A DNA stretch of 64,000 nucleotides, taken from NCBI RefSeq assembly GCF_037024155.1, contig NZ_JAYKTS010000014.1, positions 43,730-107,729 of the forward strand, read 5' to 3'. Origin of the DNA: Bacillus sp. 2205SS5-2. GTDB taxonomy: Bacteria > Bacillota > Bacilli > Bacillales > Bacillaceae_K. Positions 47,416 through 55,622 of the stretch are shown here, in pieces. Position 1 is the first letter of the stretch. The number at the start of each line of letters is the position of its first letter. The notes under the pieces were generated by a model, which was given only the letters and a program-made list of their open reading frames with translations, ran no database searches and was not told the DNA's origin. The translations under genes and the position numbers were made by a program.

Positions 47416-48662
47416 CGGCAGAAAAAGCATTCATCGGTAGCATCTTAAAAGCCAATTACTTGTTGAAAGATACCGTGCTCCAACCATATCATTTTGAAGA
47501 CATGCGACATCGAAGTATTTTTCAAAAAATGAACGAGCTGAGTCAAAATGGAAAGGCGACTGATGTCATCACCTTATCCACTTTGACCAATCTTGAAAAT
47601 ATTGGCGGCATTACCTATCTGAATGATCTCCAATCCTATGCAAATGTGGAAAAGTTCGAGGATTTTGAAGTCCTCGTGTTAACTGCATGGAAAGAACGTG
47701 AAAAGCGGAACATCTTAACAAGAGCGAAAGAGGAAGATTGGGAGATTGATCAAGTCGTTTCGTCGCTAGATGCCATTAACCAATCAAAACTAGAAGATTA
47801 CTCGTCGATTCAAACTGAAATAACCAAAATTTTTGAAGCCCCCTGGCAAGATGAGACCGAAGAAAAGAGTGTTACCACAGGAATCATCAAATTAAATCAA
47901 TACACCAATGGGTGGCAGGACGGAGAGGTAACCATCATCGCTGCCCGACCGTCCATGGGAAAAACAGATGTACTCATTCATTTGGCAAAACAAGCGGGCT
48001 GGCAAGGTAATATGCCGATAATCTTTTCCCTCGAAATGGCGGCACGGAGTATCACAAACCGATTGATTGCTTCAACCGGAAGCTTTAACCGAATTCGCTT
48101 GAGGAATCTAGCCAATGGTTTATCGGATAAACAGAAACAGGAATGGCCAACGGTGTTAGGTCTCATATCCACAACAAATATCGTGATCTTCGATGAAGCA
48201 GGTCAAACGATTTCAGCGATGAGAGCGAAAACAAGAAGATTGATTCACCAACAACAAAAAAAGCCTGTTATCTTCATCGATTACCTCACCTTAATACGTT
48301 CGACAGATTCCTTCGGTGGGAACCTCCATCTCCAAGTAACCGAGATATCCAAAAACTTAAAAGCACTAGCGAAAGAATTCAACTGTCCCGTTATTTGTCT
48401 CGCACAGCTCAGTCGCTCTGTTGAAAAACGAGCAGATAAAAGACCCCTTATGTCGGATATTCGCGAATCGGGAAGCGTCGAACAGGACGCTGACATCATC
48501 ATCTTTTTGTATCGAGAGAAATATTACGACAAAGCGTCTAACAGCGAAATTTTAGAAATGATCATTGCAAAAAATCGAAATGGTCCAGTGGGAACTGTAC
48601 CAACCCGCTATAACGAACATACAGGAGAGGTCAAAGATGTCCTCGATTCGCGAATTATATGA
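47406..48662 (+). CDS. DnaB-like replicative helicase
   Basis: 418-aa hexameric helicase of the DnaB family. N-terminal helical domain about 1-105 (AEKAFIGSIL, HRSIFQKM, ITYLNDLQ). RecA-like motor about 155-410 with Walker A ARPSMGKT, Walker B VIFIDYL, and the late motifs SDIRESGSVEQDADIIIFLYR and RNGPVGT. It starts inside the end of the DnaD-like gene and overlaps the next gene. Such pairs occur in prophages and integrative elements, and the chromosome's own DnaB should be elsewhere. All nucleotide-binding motifs are intact. Confidence 0.9.
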   Translation: MGLTAEKAFIGSILKANYLLKDTVLQPYHFEDMRHRSIFQKMNELSQNGKATDVITLSTLTNLENIGGITYLNDLQSYANVEKFEDFEVLVLTAWKEREKRNILTRAKEEDWEIDQVVSSLDAINQSKLEDYSSIQTEITKIFEAPWQDETEEKSVTTGIIKLNQYTNGWQDGEVTIIAARPSMGKTDVLIHLAKQAGWQGNMPIIFSLEMAARSITNRLIASTGSFNRIRLRNLANGLSDKQKQEWPTVLGLISTTNIVIFDEAGQTISAMRAKTRRLIHQQQKKPVIFIDYLTLIRSTDSFGGNLHLQVTEISKNLKALAKEFNCPVICLAQLSRSVEKRADKRPLMSDIRESGSVEQDADIIIFLYREKYYDKASNSEILEMIIAKNRNGPVGTVPTRYNEHTGEVKDVLDSRII

Positions 48663-49077
48663 ATCCAGTATTGAATATGAACACGTAACATTGGCCCACT
48701 GCATTCTGCATCTTCTACAAGAGGGCAAAGTCTCATTAGAAGATGATGAATCTATGTTAGATCTATCGTTAGCAAACTCGGAACAACTGGACAATATGAT
48801 TGAGAACAATCTTCTGGGTTTTAGCCAAGTTCGGATTTTTTCCCTCAAGCAAAAGAAAAACACATTTGCTTTTATCTATGCCAAGTTCAAAGGGGAGGCT
48901 AGGAAGCATTTTAGGGAAACATTGAAGACAACACCGATCAACTGTCATGAGTATCCGCTTGATTTTGAAATGGTAAAAGGGAATCGAGTGGTTTCTTTTC
49001 GGGAGATGAAGAAGGAGTTTGATTGTTTTCCGGTGATGGTTGGGGTTTATGAAAGGGGGAGGGTTTATGGTGCCTGA
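48637..49077 (+). CDS. Conserved hypothetical protein in replication module
   Basis: 146-aa soluble protein that starts within the helicase gene (ACAGGAGAGG, then ATG at 48637) and ends before a terminator. Visible features: an acidic, helical N-terminal half and a basic C-terminal half with FAFIYAKFKGEARKHFRET and the ending FPVMVGVYERGRVYGA. I do not recognise the family. The position suggests an accessory protein of the DnaD/DnaB module. About 45 codons of its 3' end are repeated in degraded form at 52387-52522. Confidence 0.7.
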   Translation: MSSIRELYESSIEYEHVTLAHCILHLLQEGKVSLEDDESMLDLSLANSEQLDNMIENNLLGFSQVRIFSLKQKKNTFAFIYAKFKGEARKHFRETLKTTPINCHEYPLDFEMVKGNRVVSFREMKKEFDCFPVMVGVYERGRVYGA

Positions 49078-49131
49078 CCCCTACCGTAGTAAAATGGAAA
49101 CGTGGCGTTGATTTTTAGCAAACCCCGTACG

Positions 49132-49168
49132 AAGAACCTTATCAACTAAACGATAAGGTTCTTTTTTA
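49132..49168 (+). terminator. Rho-independent terminator of the replication operon
   Basis: AAGAACCTTATC / GATAAGGTTCTT perfect stem, 8-base loop AACTAAAC, then TTTT. It lies 55 bases after the hypothetical gene's stop. Confidence 0.85.
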
Positions 49169-49559
49169 TATTTTTATATAATGATAGTATAAGGAAGAAA
49201 ACAACTTTTTTAAAAAAACATAGGAGAATCCTCCATGCAGATATCCAAAAACTCTTAAAGGATGGAATTCCAGAAATTATTGAAGCAGCTGGAAAGAAAT
49301 TTTAAACTAAAATCCTTTCTGAACAAGAATACATAATCTAATTGGAAAATAATAGTTTTGAAAAATTGCAGGTATATTGTGATGCCAAAACAAGGGAAGT
49401 GGCATCGGGAATGCTGGTTGGTTTGAGGTGATTTGTTCACGATTTTTCTATGGTTCGTTGAACAACGATGGAACAAGTTGAAGATGTTCGCAGTCTAAAA
49501 GCCGACAAGAGAAGCAGCTTTGGAGAGGAAATTTTCTTGGTTGAGGTAAGGAGTAAGGG
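49169..49559. other. Intergenic stretch before the HNH gene
   Basis: No intact gene. A few codons around 49230-49300 (AAKDGIPEIIEAAGKKF in one frame) look like a short coding remnant. The HNH gene start at 49560 follows a GGTAAGGAG tract. Confidence 0.4.
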
Positions 49560-50546
49560 ATGAGCCATAAATTAAAGGTAGGAGAGCTGAAAGAAGAATA
49601 TTTAACAGATGAAGAGATTTGGCGAATCTTCACTTTCGTCCTGTCGAGTAAGTCAGTTAAATCGTCCACATATAAGTATGCACTAATCAAAGCACTGATA
49701 GAAAACCTGTATCAAATAAATGAACAATTTGAAGTTAGCTATAATCAACTAGCGTACACCTTTACGAAAGTGTATTGGAATTTAATCATCCATAACCAGT
49801 TGACTCAACATAATCGTGGAAATAATGCGAGAGTCGTGTCCATTATTCAAGAGGGGCAGAGTAAATACGGTATTCCTTCTGAAATGGTTTTTGACAAACT
49901 GACTGACTCCGTACAAGTAAAACTAGTCAGTAAAGTGAAAACAACAATGAAGGTCAATGTTTTTGGTGCACTATATGGGGATACAGGAGGGAAATTTTAT
50001 GCCTTTGATCATCAAACAGAAAGGGTACGATTTAATCCCTCCGTTCATACCTTTATGCTAAACTACCAGCGCCTGATCATTAGTCTAACCAATTACCATA
50101 TGTCCGCCATGATTGAAGAGCTGAATGAAGTACCAAGCATTAACTACCTTCTTGGTAAAGTAGAGAGCATTGCCAAACGGTCTACCCTTAAACCTTTTGA
50201 AAAAATCCTACTCTCCCACTTTGAAGCACGTTGCTTCTATTGTCATAAGCCGTTAAGCGGACAAAAGAGAGAAACGCATGTCGATCACTTCATACCGTGG
50301 TCTTTTGTTCAATCAGATCAGATTTGGAACCTCGTGTTATCTTGTCACAAGTGCAATCGTTCAAAGAGTGATAAGTTACCTGAACGAGGGTTTTTGGATA
50401 CAATCATGGAGCGGAATGAAGCGTTTTCTGTCCCCGGTGCTGAAGGTGAACTTGAAGGACTGATGCAGAATTATAACGAAAAGAAAATCATTTTGCTTTA
50501 TGAATACTCTGTTAAGAATGGGTTTGATGAGATATGGATTCCGTAG
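49560..50546 (+). CDS. HNH endonuclease domain protein
   Basis: 328-aa protein whose last third carries an HNH nuclease: CFYCHKPLSG (first zinc CxxC), HVDHFIPWS (the catalytic HxDH-type His pair), NLVLSCHKCNRSKSDKLP (second CxxC and the N-x-x-K/H end). Residues 1-210 have no motif I can name (helical, KVGELKEEYLTDEEIWRIF). This layout, an uncharacterised N-terminal domain plus C-terminal HNH, is common in mobile or defence-linked nucleases. A GIY-YIG nuclease gene follows 117 bp later. All metal ligands are present. Confidence 0.85.
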   Translation: MSHKLKVGELKEEYLTDEEIWRIFTFVLSSKSVKSSTYKYALIKALIENLYQINEQFEVSYNQLAYTFTKVYWNLIIHNQLTQHNRGNNARVVSIIQEGQSKYGIPSEMVFDKLTDSVQVKLVSKVKTTMKVNVFGALYGDTGGKFYAFDHQTERVRFNPSVHTFMLNYQRLIISLTNYHMSAMIEELNEVPSINYLLGKVESIAKRSTLKPFEKILLSHFEARCFYCHKPLSGQKRETHVDHFIPWSFVQSDQIWNLVLSCHKCNRSKSDKLPERGFLDTIMERNEAFSVPGAEGELEGLMQNYNEKKIILLYEYSVKNGFDEIWIP

Positions 50547-50663
50547 AGGGCTCAAAAAATTGTATCTGATATTGAGATTATTGATTTGGATTTAATGGAG
50601 AGAGATAGCAGAATCCGATAGAGTAAAAGCTTTAATGAATATAGACAAAAAGAGGAGGGTAAT

Positions 50664-51254
50664 ATGCCGAAAAAATCAGAGAAAACATTGAGTGGTCTTA
50701 AACTGAATTTCTTTCAGTGGACGGAAAATGAAATACGCATCACGATTCAAAATCCCCATGAAGGAAAGCACGCACTGATTTCAAGCGTAGAACATACAAA
50801 TCGTCACCATGGTAAAAACAAGGCTAGAACCCATAACAATATGTTTCATTTCTGTAAAGAAGTTTTACAAGCGAATGGGAAATGGAAAGAAATCAAAGAA
50901 TCCAATCTTGGAAAGAAACAAAAACTCTCAGAAAAATGGGAGATTGATCTTGACAATAAGTTTGGATTTATTTATCTTACTACCAATCTCTTAAATGGCA
51001 TGAAATATGTTGGGAAGCATTCAAGGAATGATGATACATACCTAGGAAGTGGTGTTCGTTTAAAGGAAGCGATTGAAGAACAAGGGGAAGAAAACTTTGA
51101 GAGAGAGATCATTGCTTACGCCTATTCAGCAGTGCAACTCAATGAGCTTGAAAAAATGTATATTGACACCTTTCATGCGGTGGACGATCCATCTTTTTAT
51201 AACTTAGCCCCTGGTGGTGATGGATGGTACGAGCAGAAGAAAACGATAGAGTAA
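50664..51254 (+). CDS. GIY-YIG endonuclease-like protein
   Basis: 196-aa protein. Residues about 100-185 form a GIY-YIG domain: FGFIYLTTNLLNGMKYVGKH holds the two diagnostic triads in variant form (FIY and KYVG), then TYLGSGVRLKEAI, LNELEKMYIDTF with the metal-binding Glu, and FYNLAPGGDG. This is the type seen in phage-encoded and homing nucleases. The first 95 residues (KLNFFQWTENEIRI, GKHALISSVEHTNRHHGK) are of unknown function and may bind DNA. An AGAGGAGGG site precedes ATG. Two nuclease genes of different folds side by side suggest a mobile or defence context. Confidence 0.85.
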   Translation: MPKKSEKTLSGLKLNFFQWTENEIRITIQNPHEGKHALISSVEHTNRHHGKNKARTHNNMFHFCKEVLQANGKWKEIKESNLGKKQKLSEKWEIDLDNKFGFIYLTTNLLNGMKYVGKHSRNDDTYLGSGVRLKEAIEEQGEENFEREIIAYAYSAVQLNELEKMYIDTFHAVDDPSFYNLAPGGDGWYEQKKTIE

Positions 51255-51442
51255 TTGATGAGTAGGAGAGGAAGCAATGAATTCTGTGTTTGATTTTTGA
51301 AGCGATAAGTGAAAGGCACTATTCCTATTCATTTTCTGTTGTTTTTAAATAAAGTTTCCCATTTAAAAAATTCCGTTCGTCTGTAAAAATGATTGATCAA
51401 AATAGTGTAAACTATAGTTAAAATCGGATAGGAAGTGGTCCC

Positions 51443-51946
51443 ATGTACGAGTCCAAGCACCTTTTAAAAGAAGAGATTCATAAACGTTATTTGTTATTAG
51501 ATGGGGAGTTTAATGATATATCTGATGATCTTAGAGATACATATGATAAGGATGTAGACCGGACACCAGGTGAAATAATTGCTTACCAACTCGGGTGGCT
51601 AAATCTCGTCATGAGCTGGGACAGGGATGAGCGCGCTGGAAAAGAAGTGGTAACCCCATCTTCTGAATACAAATGGAACCAATTAGGTGCGCTCTATCAA
51701 TCGTTTTATAACGACTATTCGCATTTTTCGTTAACTGATCTTCGTCAAGAATTCAAAAAAGTAGAGCAACAATTCCAGTCTTGGATTGATACCCTTACTA
51801 CCGAAGAATTATATACTCAAGGCACTTTAAAATGGACAGGAAGTAACCCGAAATGGCCTGCTATAAGATTTATTCACATCAATTCTGTTGCACCATTTAA
51901 ATCATTCAGAACAAAAATAAGAAAGTGGAAAAAGAATCAATTGTAA
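51443..51946 (+). CDS. ClbS/DfsB-family four-helix bundle protein
   Basis: 167-aa soluble protein of the DinB-like ClbS/DfsB (DUF1706) family: helix 1 KEEIHKRYLLLDGEF, then DRTPGEIIAYQLGWLNLVMSW, the conserved KWNQLGALYQSF and the C-terminal KWPAIRFIHINSVAPFKSFR. ClbS itself opens the colibactin cyclopropane, but most Bacillus members have no known substrate. AGGAAGTGGTCCC before the ATG gives a moderate site. The next gene begins one base after its stop. Intact. Confidence 0.8.
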   Translation: MYESKHLLKEEIHKRYLLLDGEFNDISDDLRDTYDKDVDRTPGEIIAYQLGWLNLVMSWDRDERAGKEVVTPSSEYKWNQLGALYQSFYNDYSHFSLTDLRQEFKKVEQQFQSWIDTLTTEELYTQGTLKWTGSNPKWPAIRFIHINSVAPFKSFRTKIRKWKKNQL

Positions 51947-51947
51947 A

Positions 51948-52286
51948 ATGGCAATAGTTGATACCAAACCCTTTTTACCAGGGGGACAGTCCCTCTGGTA
52001 CTCTGAAAGTCGATATGCAGATGTATATTTAAATTCTAATCTTCCATTTTTCTTTATTGAGGCTACAACGTCTTATCGCCCTTTCATTGATAAAGATTTA
52101 ATCTATGAAGATGACTTAGATTTAAAAGAGATTAGTAATCACTACGCAATAGGCTTCCTCTCTTCAGATGGTGCAAAGGATACCCATTGGTATTATGGAT
52201 TATATAATGACAAAGAAAGCGTTGAAAATTTTAAAGAAATGTATTCAAGAATTTTCTCAACAATAGAAGACAGTCAGAAACATTAA
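51948..52286 (+). CDS. Hypothetical protein
   Basis: 112-aa frame that begins one base after the ClbS-like stop. It has no clear ribosome binding site, so it may be translated by coupling or be a fragment. The sequence is soluble (FFFIEATTSYRPFIDKDL, GAKDTHWYYGLYNDKESVE), with no motif I can assign. Confidence 0.5.
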   Translation: MAIVDTKPFLPGGQSLWYSESRYADVYLNSNLPFFFIEATTSYRPFIDKDLIYEDDLDLKEISNHYAIGFLSSDGAKDTHWYYGLYNDKESVENFKEMYSRIFSTIEDSQKH

Positions 52287-52653
52287 TTGGATAACAGTGA
52301 GACTTTGTTGACATAGAGGTCATTCTATTCTTAAAAAAGGAGTTTGATCATAACGGGTTCGGTTTTGGAGTACAAATAGAGAAGAATTGTCACGAATATC
52401 CGCTTGATTTTGAAATGGTAAAGAGAAATCGGTTCATCTCGTTTCGGGGGATGAGGAAGGAGTTAGATCATTTTCCGGTGGTGGTTGGGGTTATTGAATG
52501 GGGGAGGGTTTATGGGGTATGAACTTGACTGCCGTATAGCAACTACGTCACGAATTGAAACTTGTTGGATTGAAAAAATATGATTGGTATTAAAAGGATA
52601 TTTCGGGGTGGTGTCGAATTATTTAGTGCACTTAACTTTAAAGAGGTGTTTAA
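52287..52653. other. Intergenic stretch with a duplicated gene end
   Basis: Apart from the pseudogene copy at 52387-52522, no gene is visible. The end of the stretch holds the AAAGAGGTG site of the next gene. Confidence 0.45.
52387..52522 (+). pseudogene. Duplicated 3' end of the 48637 gene
   Basis: About 135 bases closely match 48942-49077: CHEYPLDFEMVK, then the same SFR-M-KEF/L block, and ending VVGVIEWGRVYG followed by TGA. There is no start or upstream part. It is a partial duplication 3.4 kb away from its source, flanking the nuclease block. Confidence 0.7.
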
Positions 52654-53806
52654 ATGGCTGAAACTGTAAAAGTTTTTATAAGTTCTGCAGCTGATCCTAA
52701 CCTAAAAATTCTTAGAGAGCAAGTGCATACAGCATTACTAAACATGGAACACTATCCTCAAATGTATGAGAAAGACTTCGGACCTTGGCCCCCACAAGAA
52801 TTGGTTGGAAATTGTCTATCTCATGTAGTGAAAAGCGATGTCTTTTTATTATTTGTTTCGGGTAAAGCTGGTAATTATATTGAATCACTTAAATCAACCG
52901 TTACACATTGTGAATTTCAATCGGCCCATCAAAACAATAAGCTCATTATCTTGTTTGTCCAAAAGGATATTTATCGATTGTTCTGGTACTCTGAGGTTAA
53001 TGATTGCTGAAATGGTTGAAGAACATAAAAAGAACCACCAAGGTGGGGAGCCTGATACCTATAAAGATATAGCTGAAGAAGCTTGGAACAAACATCCAGA
53101 GATATCAGATAGCATTGACTCATATGTATGGGGATTTTTATTTGATATTTATAAAAAGGGCATTACCTTGAACAATTTACCTTTGGTGTCGATACAATAA
53201 TTATTATTAAAAGGTATTTTAGTGACTTATTTCGTCAAGGTAGCAAATATCTTGGGTTGAAAGATGAAATCGATGAACAAATTTCAGAGGGGCCAACTTA
53301 TCGCAAACATGCAGAATTCACTTCTAAAATAATGGATTATCTTAGTGACGGAGAAATACATAATCCTAGAATGTTTGCAACGGTTTCTAAAGAAAGGTAC
53401 GATCTATTCAAAACCTGGGACAATTTTTGAAAAAGTACTTGGTGAATATGAATCTTGCTCAGGTACCACATTATATAAAATGGATGACGAACAGCTCCGA
53501 TTAATTGCTGTATCAGGAATGGCGAGCGAAAATAATTTTGTATATAGCTTAGGCGACTGGACTCCCTATGTAGTAAAAGCATTTATGAGTGAAAACCCTG
53601 AATTATTTTATAATGAAGAGAAAAGACAATTCTATCTTGGAATTAAAACCGGAAATTATGTTATTTGTTTTCATTATCCTGTCGATTCATTTTGGACTGA
53701 AGAGAACGTACAATTCTTTAAAGAAGACATCATGCGTAATATAATTGAGACTGAACCAGCACTATTTCGAAATTTTGCCATCAAATCACTTGGAGGGATA
53801 AAGTAA
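52654..53806 (+). pseudogene. DUF4062 (TIR-like) protein, frameshifted
   Basis: Four frame segments make one protein of about 380 residues. Segment 1 (52654-53000) has VKVFISSAADPNLKILREQV, GPWPPQELVGNCL and SDVFLLFVSGKAGNYIES, the DUF4062 domain related to TIR-like sensors. Segments 2 and 3 (to about 53425) continue with helices. The last part (to 53806) has YESCSGTTLYKMDDEQLRL, which looks like a GAF-type domain. Frame changes occur near 52995, 53180 and 53420. AAAGAGGTG precedes the ATG. The stop overlaps the next small frame (TAATG). DUF4062 proteins are often in defence or signalling loci, so this may be a dead immune gene. Confidence 0.7.
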
Positions 53807-53970
53807 TGAGTACACATGCGATTCGTAATGAAGATGAAAAAATTATTCATGTTGCCACCGGTAAAGTAAAAGTTGATGAATAGTATGTCGAGGCAAATGG
53901 TAAGGGGTTTGACGAAACGAATAAACGGCTGAAAGAAGCTTTTGGTAAAAATAACAAACGAAAAAAATAG
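53806..53970 (+). pseudogene. Small partner of DUF4062 gene, in-frame TAG
   Basis: The ATG overlaps the previous stop. 54 codons with one TAG at codon 26 (53881-53883); on both sides the sequence reads sensibly (HAIRNEDEKIIHVATGKV and EANGKGFDETNKRLKEAF) and ends in a basic KNNKRKK. It was probably the second gene of the DUF4062 operon. Confidence 0.5.
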
Positions 53971-53992
53971 ATTCCTAAGTAGACTATAGAAT

Positions 53993-54022
53993 AAAAAGCA
54001 CTGCTGTTTGCTGTGCTTTTTT
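53993..54022 (+). terminator. Rho-independent terminator
   Basis: AAAAAGCAC / GTGCTTTTTT stem with a GC-rich loop, 23 bases after the small partner frame. It ends the DUF4062 operon. Confidence 0.8.
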
Positions 54023-54136
54023 CAATGAAGCCCAATAGTCCCTTTACGCTTGAGATGACGTAACAAGTTGACTGTCCCGCTGGAATCGTTTTCTTAATCC
54101 ACTGTTCTTGTTGAATAGTGAGTTAGTGGACAAAAG

Positions 54137-54162
54137 GGACAGGTTAACTGTCCCTCCGTTGC
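54137..54162. repeat. GGGACAG/CTGTCCC dispersed motif
   Basis: GGGACAG-gttaa-CTGTCCC followed by TCCGTTGCAC. A related copy, CTGCCCCTCCGTTGCAC, lies at about 55253-55269 after the next gene, so the two bracket the PD-(D/E)XK pseudogene. Confidence 0.45.
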
Positions 54163-54216
54163 ACCTGTTTTGGAATGGCAAAGGGTTTTGTGAGACTTGG
54201 AAAAAGGGGTGGCTAT

Positions 54217-55192
54217 ATGTCGATTTATAAAAATATTTTTCATTATTATCGTGGACAAACAAGAAAAGGTTCAGAAGAAACAAAACTACTACAAGTTGAG
54301 AATAACACTACAAAGGCATTTTTAAATGTATTGCAAAATTCATCTTCAAATCTAACAGCCAAGTTTATTGATTGGTTAGGCCTAAATGGAAATGTTAGGG
54401 ACACTTATGAATATATGTATCAAGTTTCAAATGAACTCCATCGATATACTCAACAAGCTGTAGTAATTGGAATTGCCGAAACTAATAAATTGATAAATAG
54501 TCAGCAAGAAAAGAAGTATTACATTCCTGATGGTGCAATTCTTACTGAAACGGTATCAATATTAATAGAAACTAAGATAGGGATAGGTTCATATTTAGAA
54601 ATAAATCAACTTGAAGGGCATAAACAAAGATTTGCTATTAATCAAAAAGTGAATGAAAATATCATTTTAACATGGAAAGAGATAAGAAATTTCTTTAGAG
54701 AACAAATTTAGAATTTTGAAGAAACCAATGATGTATTAACTTGCTTTTTATTAGATCAGTTTGAGGAGTTCTGTGTAATCAACTGCATAGGTGGAGCAAA
54801 GACTATTGATTATTTCTTTTTGCAATTTGAAAAAGTCACTGCTCAGAAGGTAGCAAGAAAAATACATAGTTACATATGGAAGGAAGCTGATTTCACTGAT
54901 ATTGAAGATGCAGGGACAAGAGATGGAATTGGTTATAAACGTATAGGAAAACCAAAATTTGCGACCCTGTCTATCCAAAGGCAAAGACATTTTATTCTTC
55001 ACATAGGTAAAAAGGGCCAAAAATTAGGTCTTAGTAATCAAAAAAAAAATAGATCATATTTTGGAAAGACAATTTGATCGCCAGCATTATGACGATGAAA
55101 GATATCCACATGAGACATATATTAGGTTAGAGTGGGTAGATGATTTTGAACAAATTAGGCCATTCATTGATTTAGCATATAATTTAAGATGA
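54217..55192 (+). pseudogene. PD-(D/E)XK nuclease-like protein, TAG and frameshift
   Basis: About 325 codons from the ATG at 54217 (after AAAAAGGGGTGG). One in-frame TAG (54709-54711) splits it and a run of ten A's at 55040-55049 shifts the frame before the real end (HYDDERYPHETYIRLEW to TGA at 55192). The PD-(D/E)XK core is visible: IPDGAIL followed by the strand SILIETKIG (Asp...Glu-x-Lys). Thus a nuclease-like effector of the restriction/defence type, in an operonless setting. The family beyond the fold is not recognised. Confidence 0.6.
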
Positions 55193-55320
55193 GAAATGTA
55201 GGCGAAGGGACTGGTTCACAGTACCATTTTTTCTTTTAAACGGAACGAGGTACCTGCCCCTCCGTTGCACTATTCTTCCGTTGAAATCTAAGGATTGTTC
55301 ATTTAACCTAGTCATAGAAG

Positions 55321-55383
55321 AGCCCCTCTTTGGTTTTGTTTTGGCTTAGGTACCTATTACATTACCAAAAATGGGGCTTTTTT
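55321..55383 (+). terminator. Terminator-like hairpin
   Basis: AGCCCC (55321-55326), with TTTGG further in, pairs with CCAAA and GGGGCT near 55377, followed by TTTTT. The loop is long. It ends the region of the PD-(D/E)XK pseudogene. Confidence 0.55.
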
Positions 55384-55622
55384 CATGTTTTTAGACTTTC
55401 ACCTAATGGGTGATCAATATTTCCTCTTGAATGATCTATCACTACTGGTTTCGAGGTTAATTGTAACCATCTCTATGAATAATTCAGGAGACTAATTACA
55501 GAAGAATCGAATGAGTTCGTTTGATCGGAGAAATAGAAACGAAATTTCTAACGAAGTAAATCCTCCAAGGCGGGGGTCTCTTAAGATGTTTTCAGTCGTC
55601 TAAAACTTGCGCACATTTTTTA
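55384..55622. other. Intergenic stretch
   Basis: I see no gene. The stretch lies between a terminator and the stop of the minus-strand beta-propeller gene. Confidence 0.5.
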
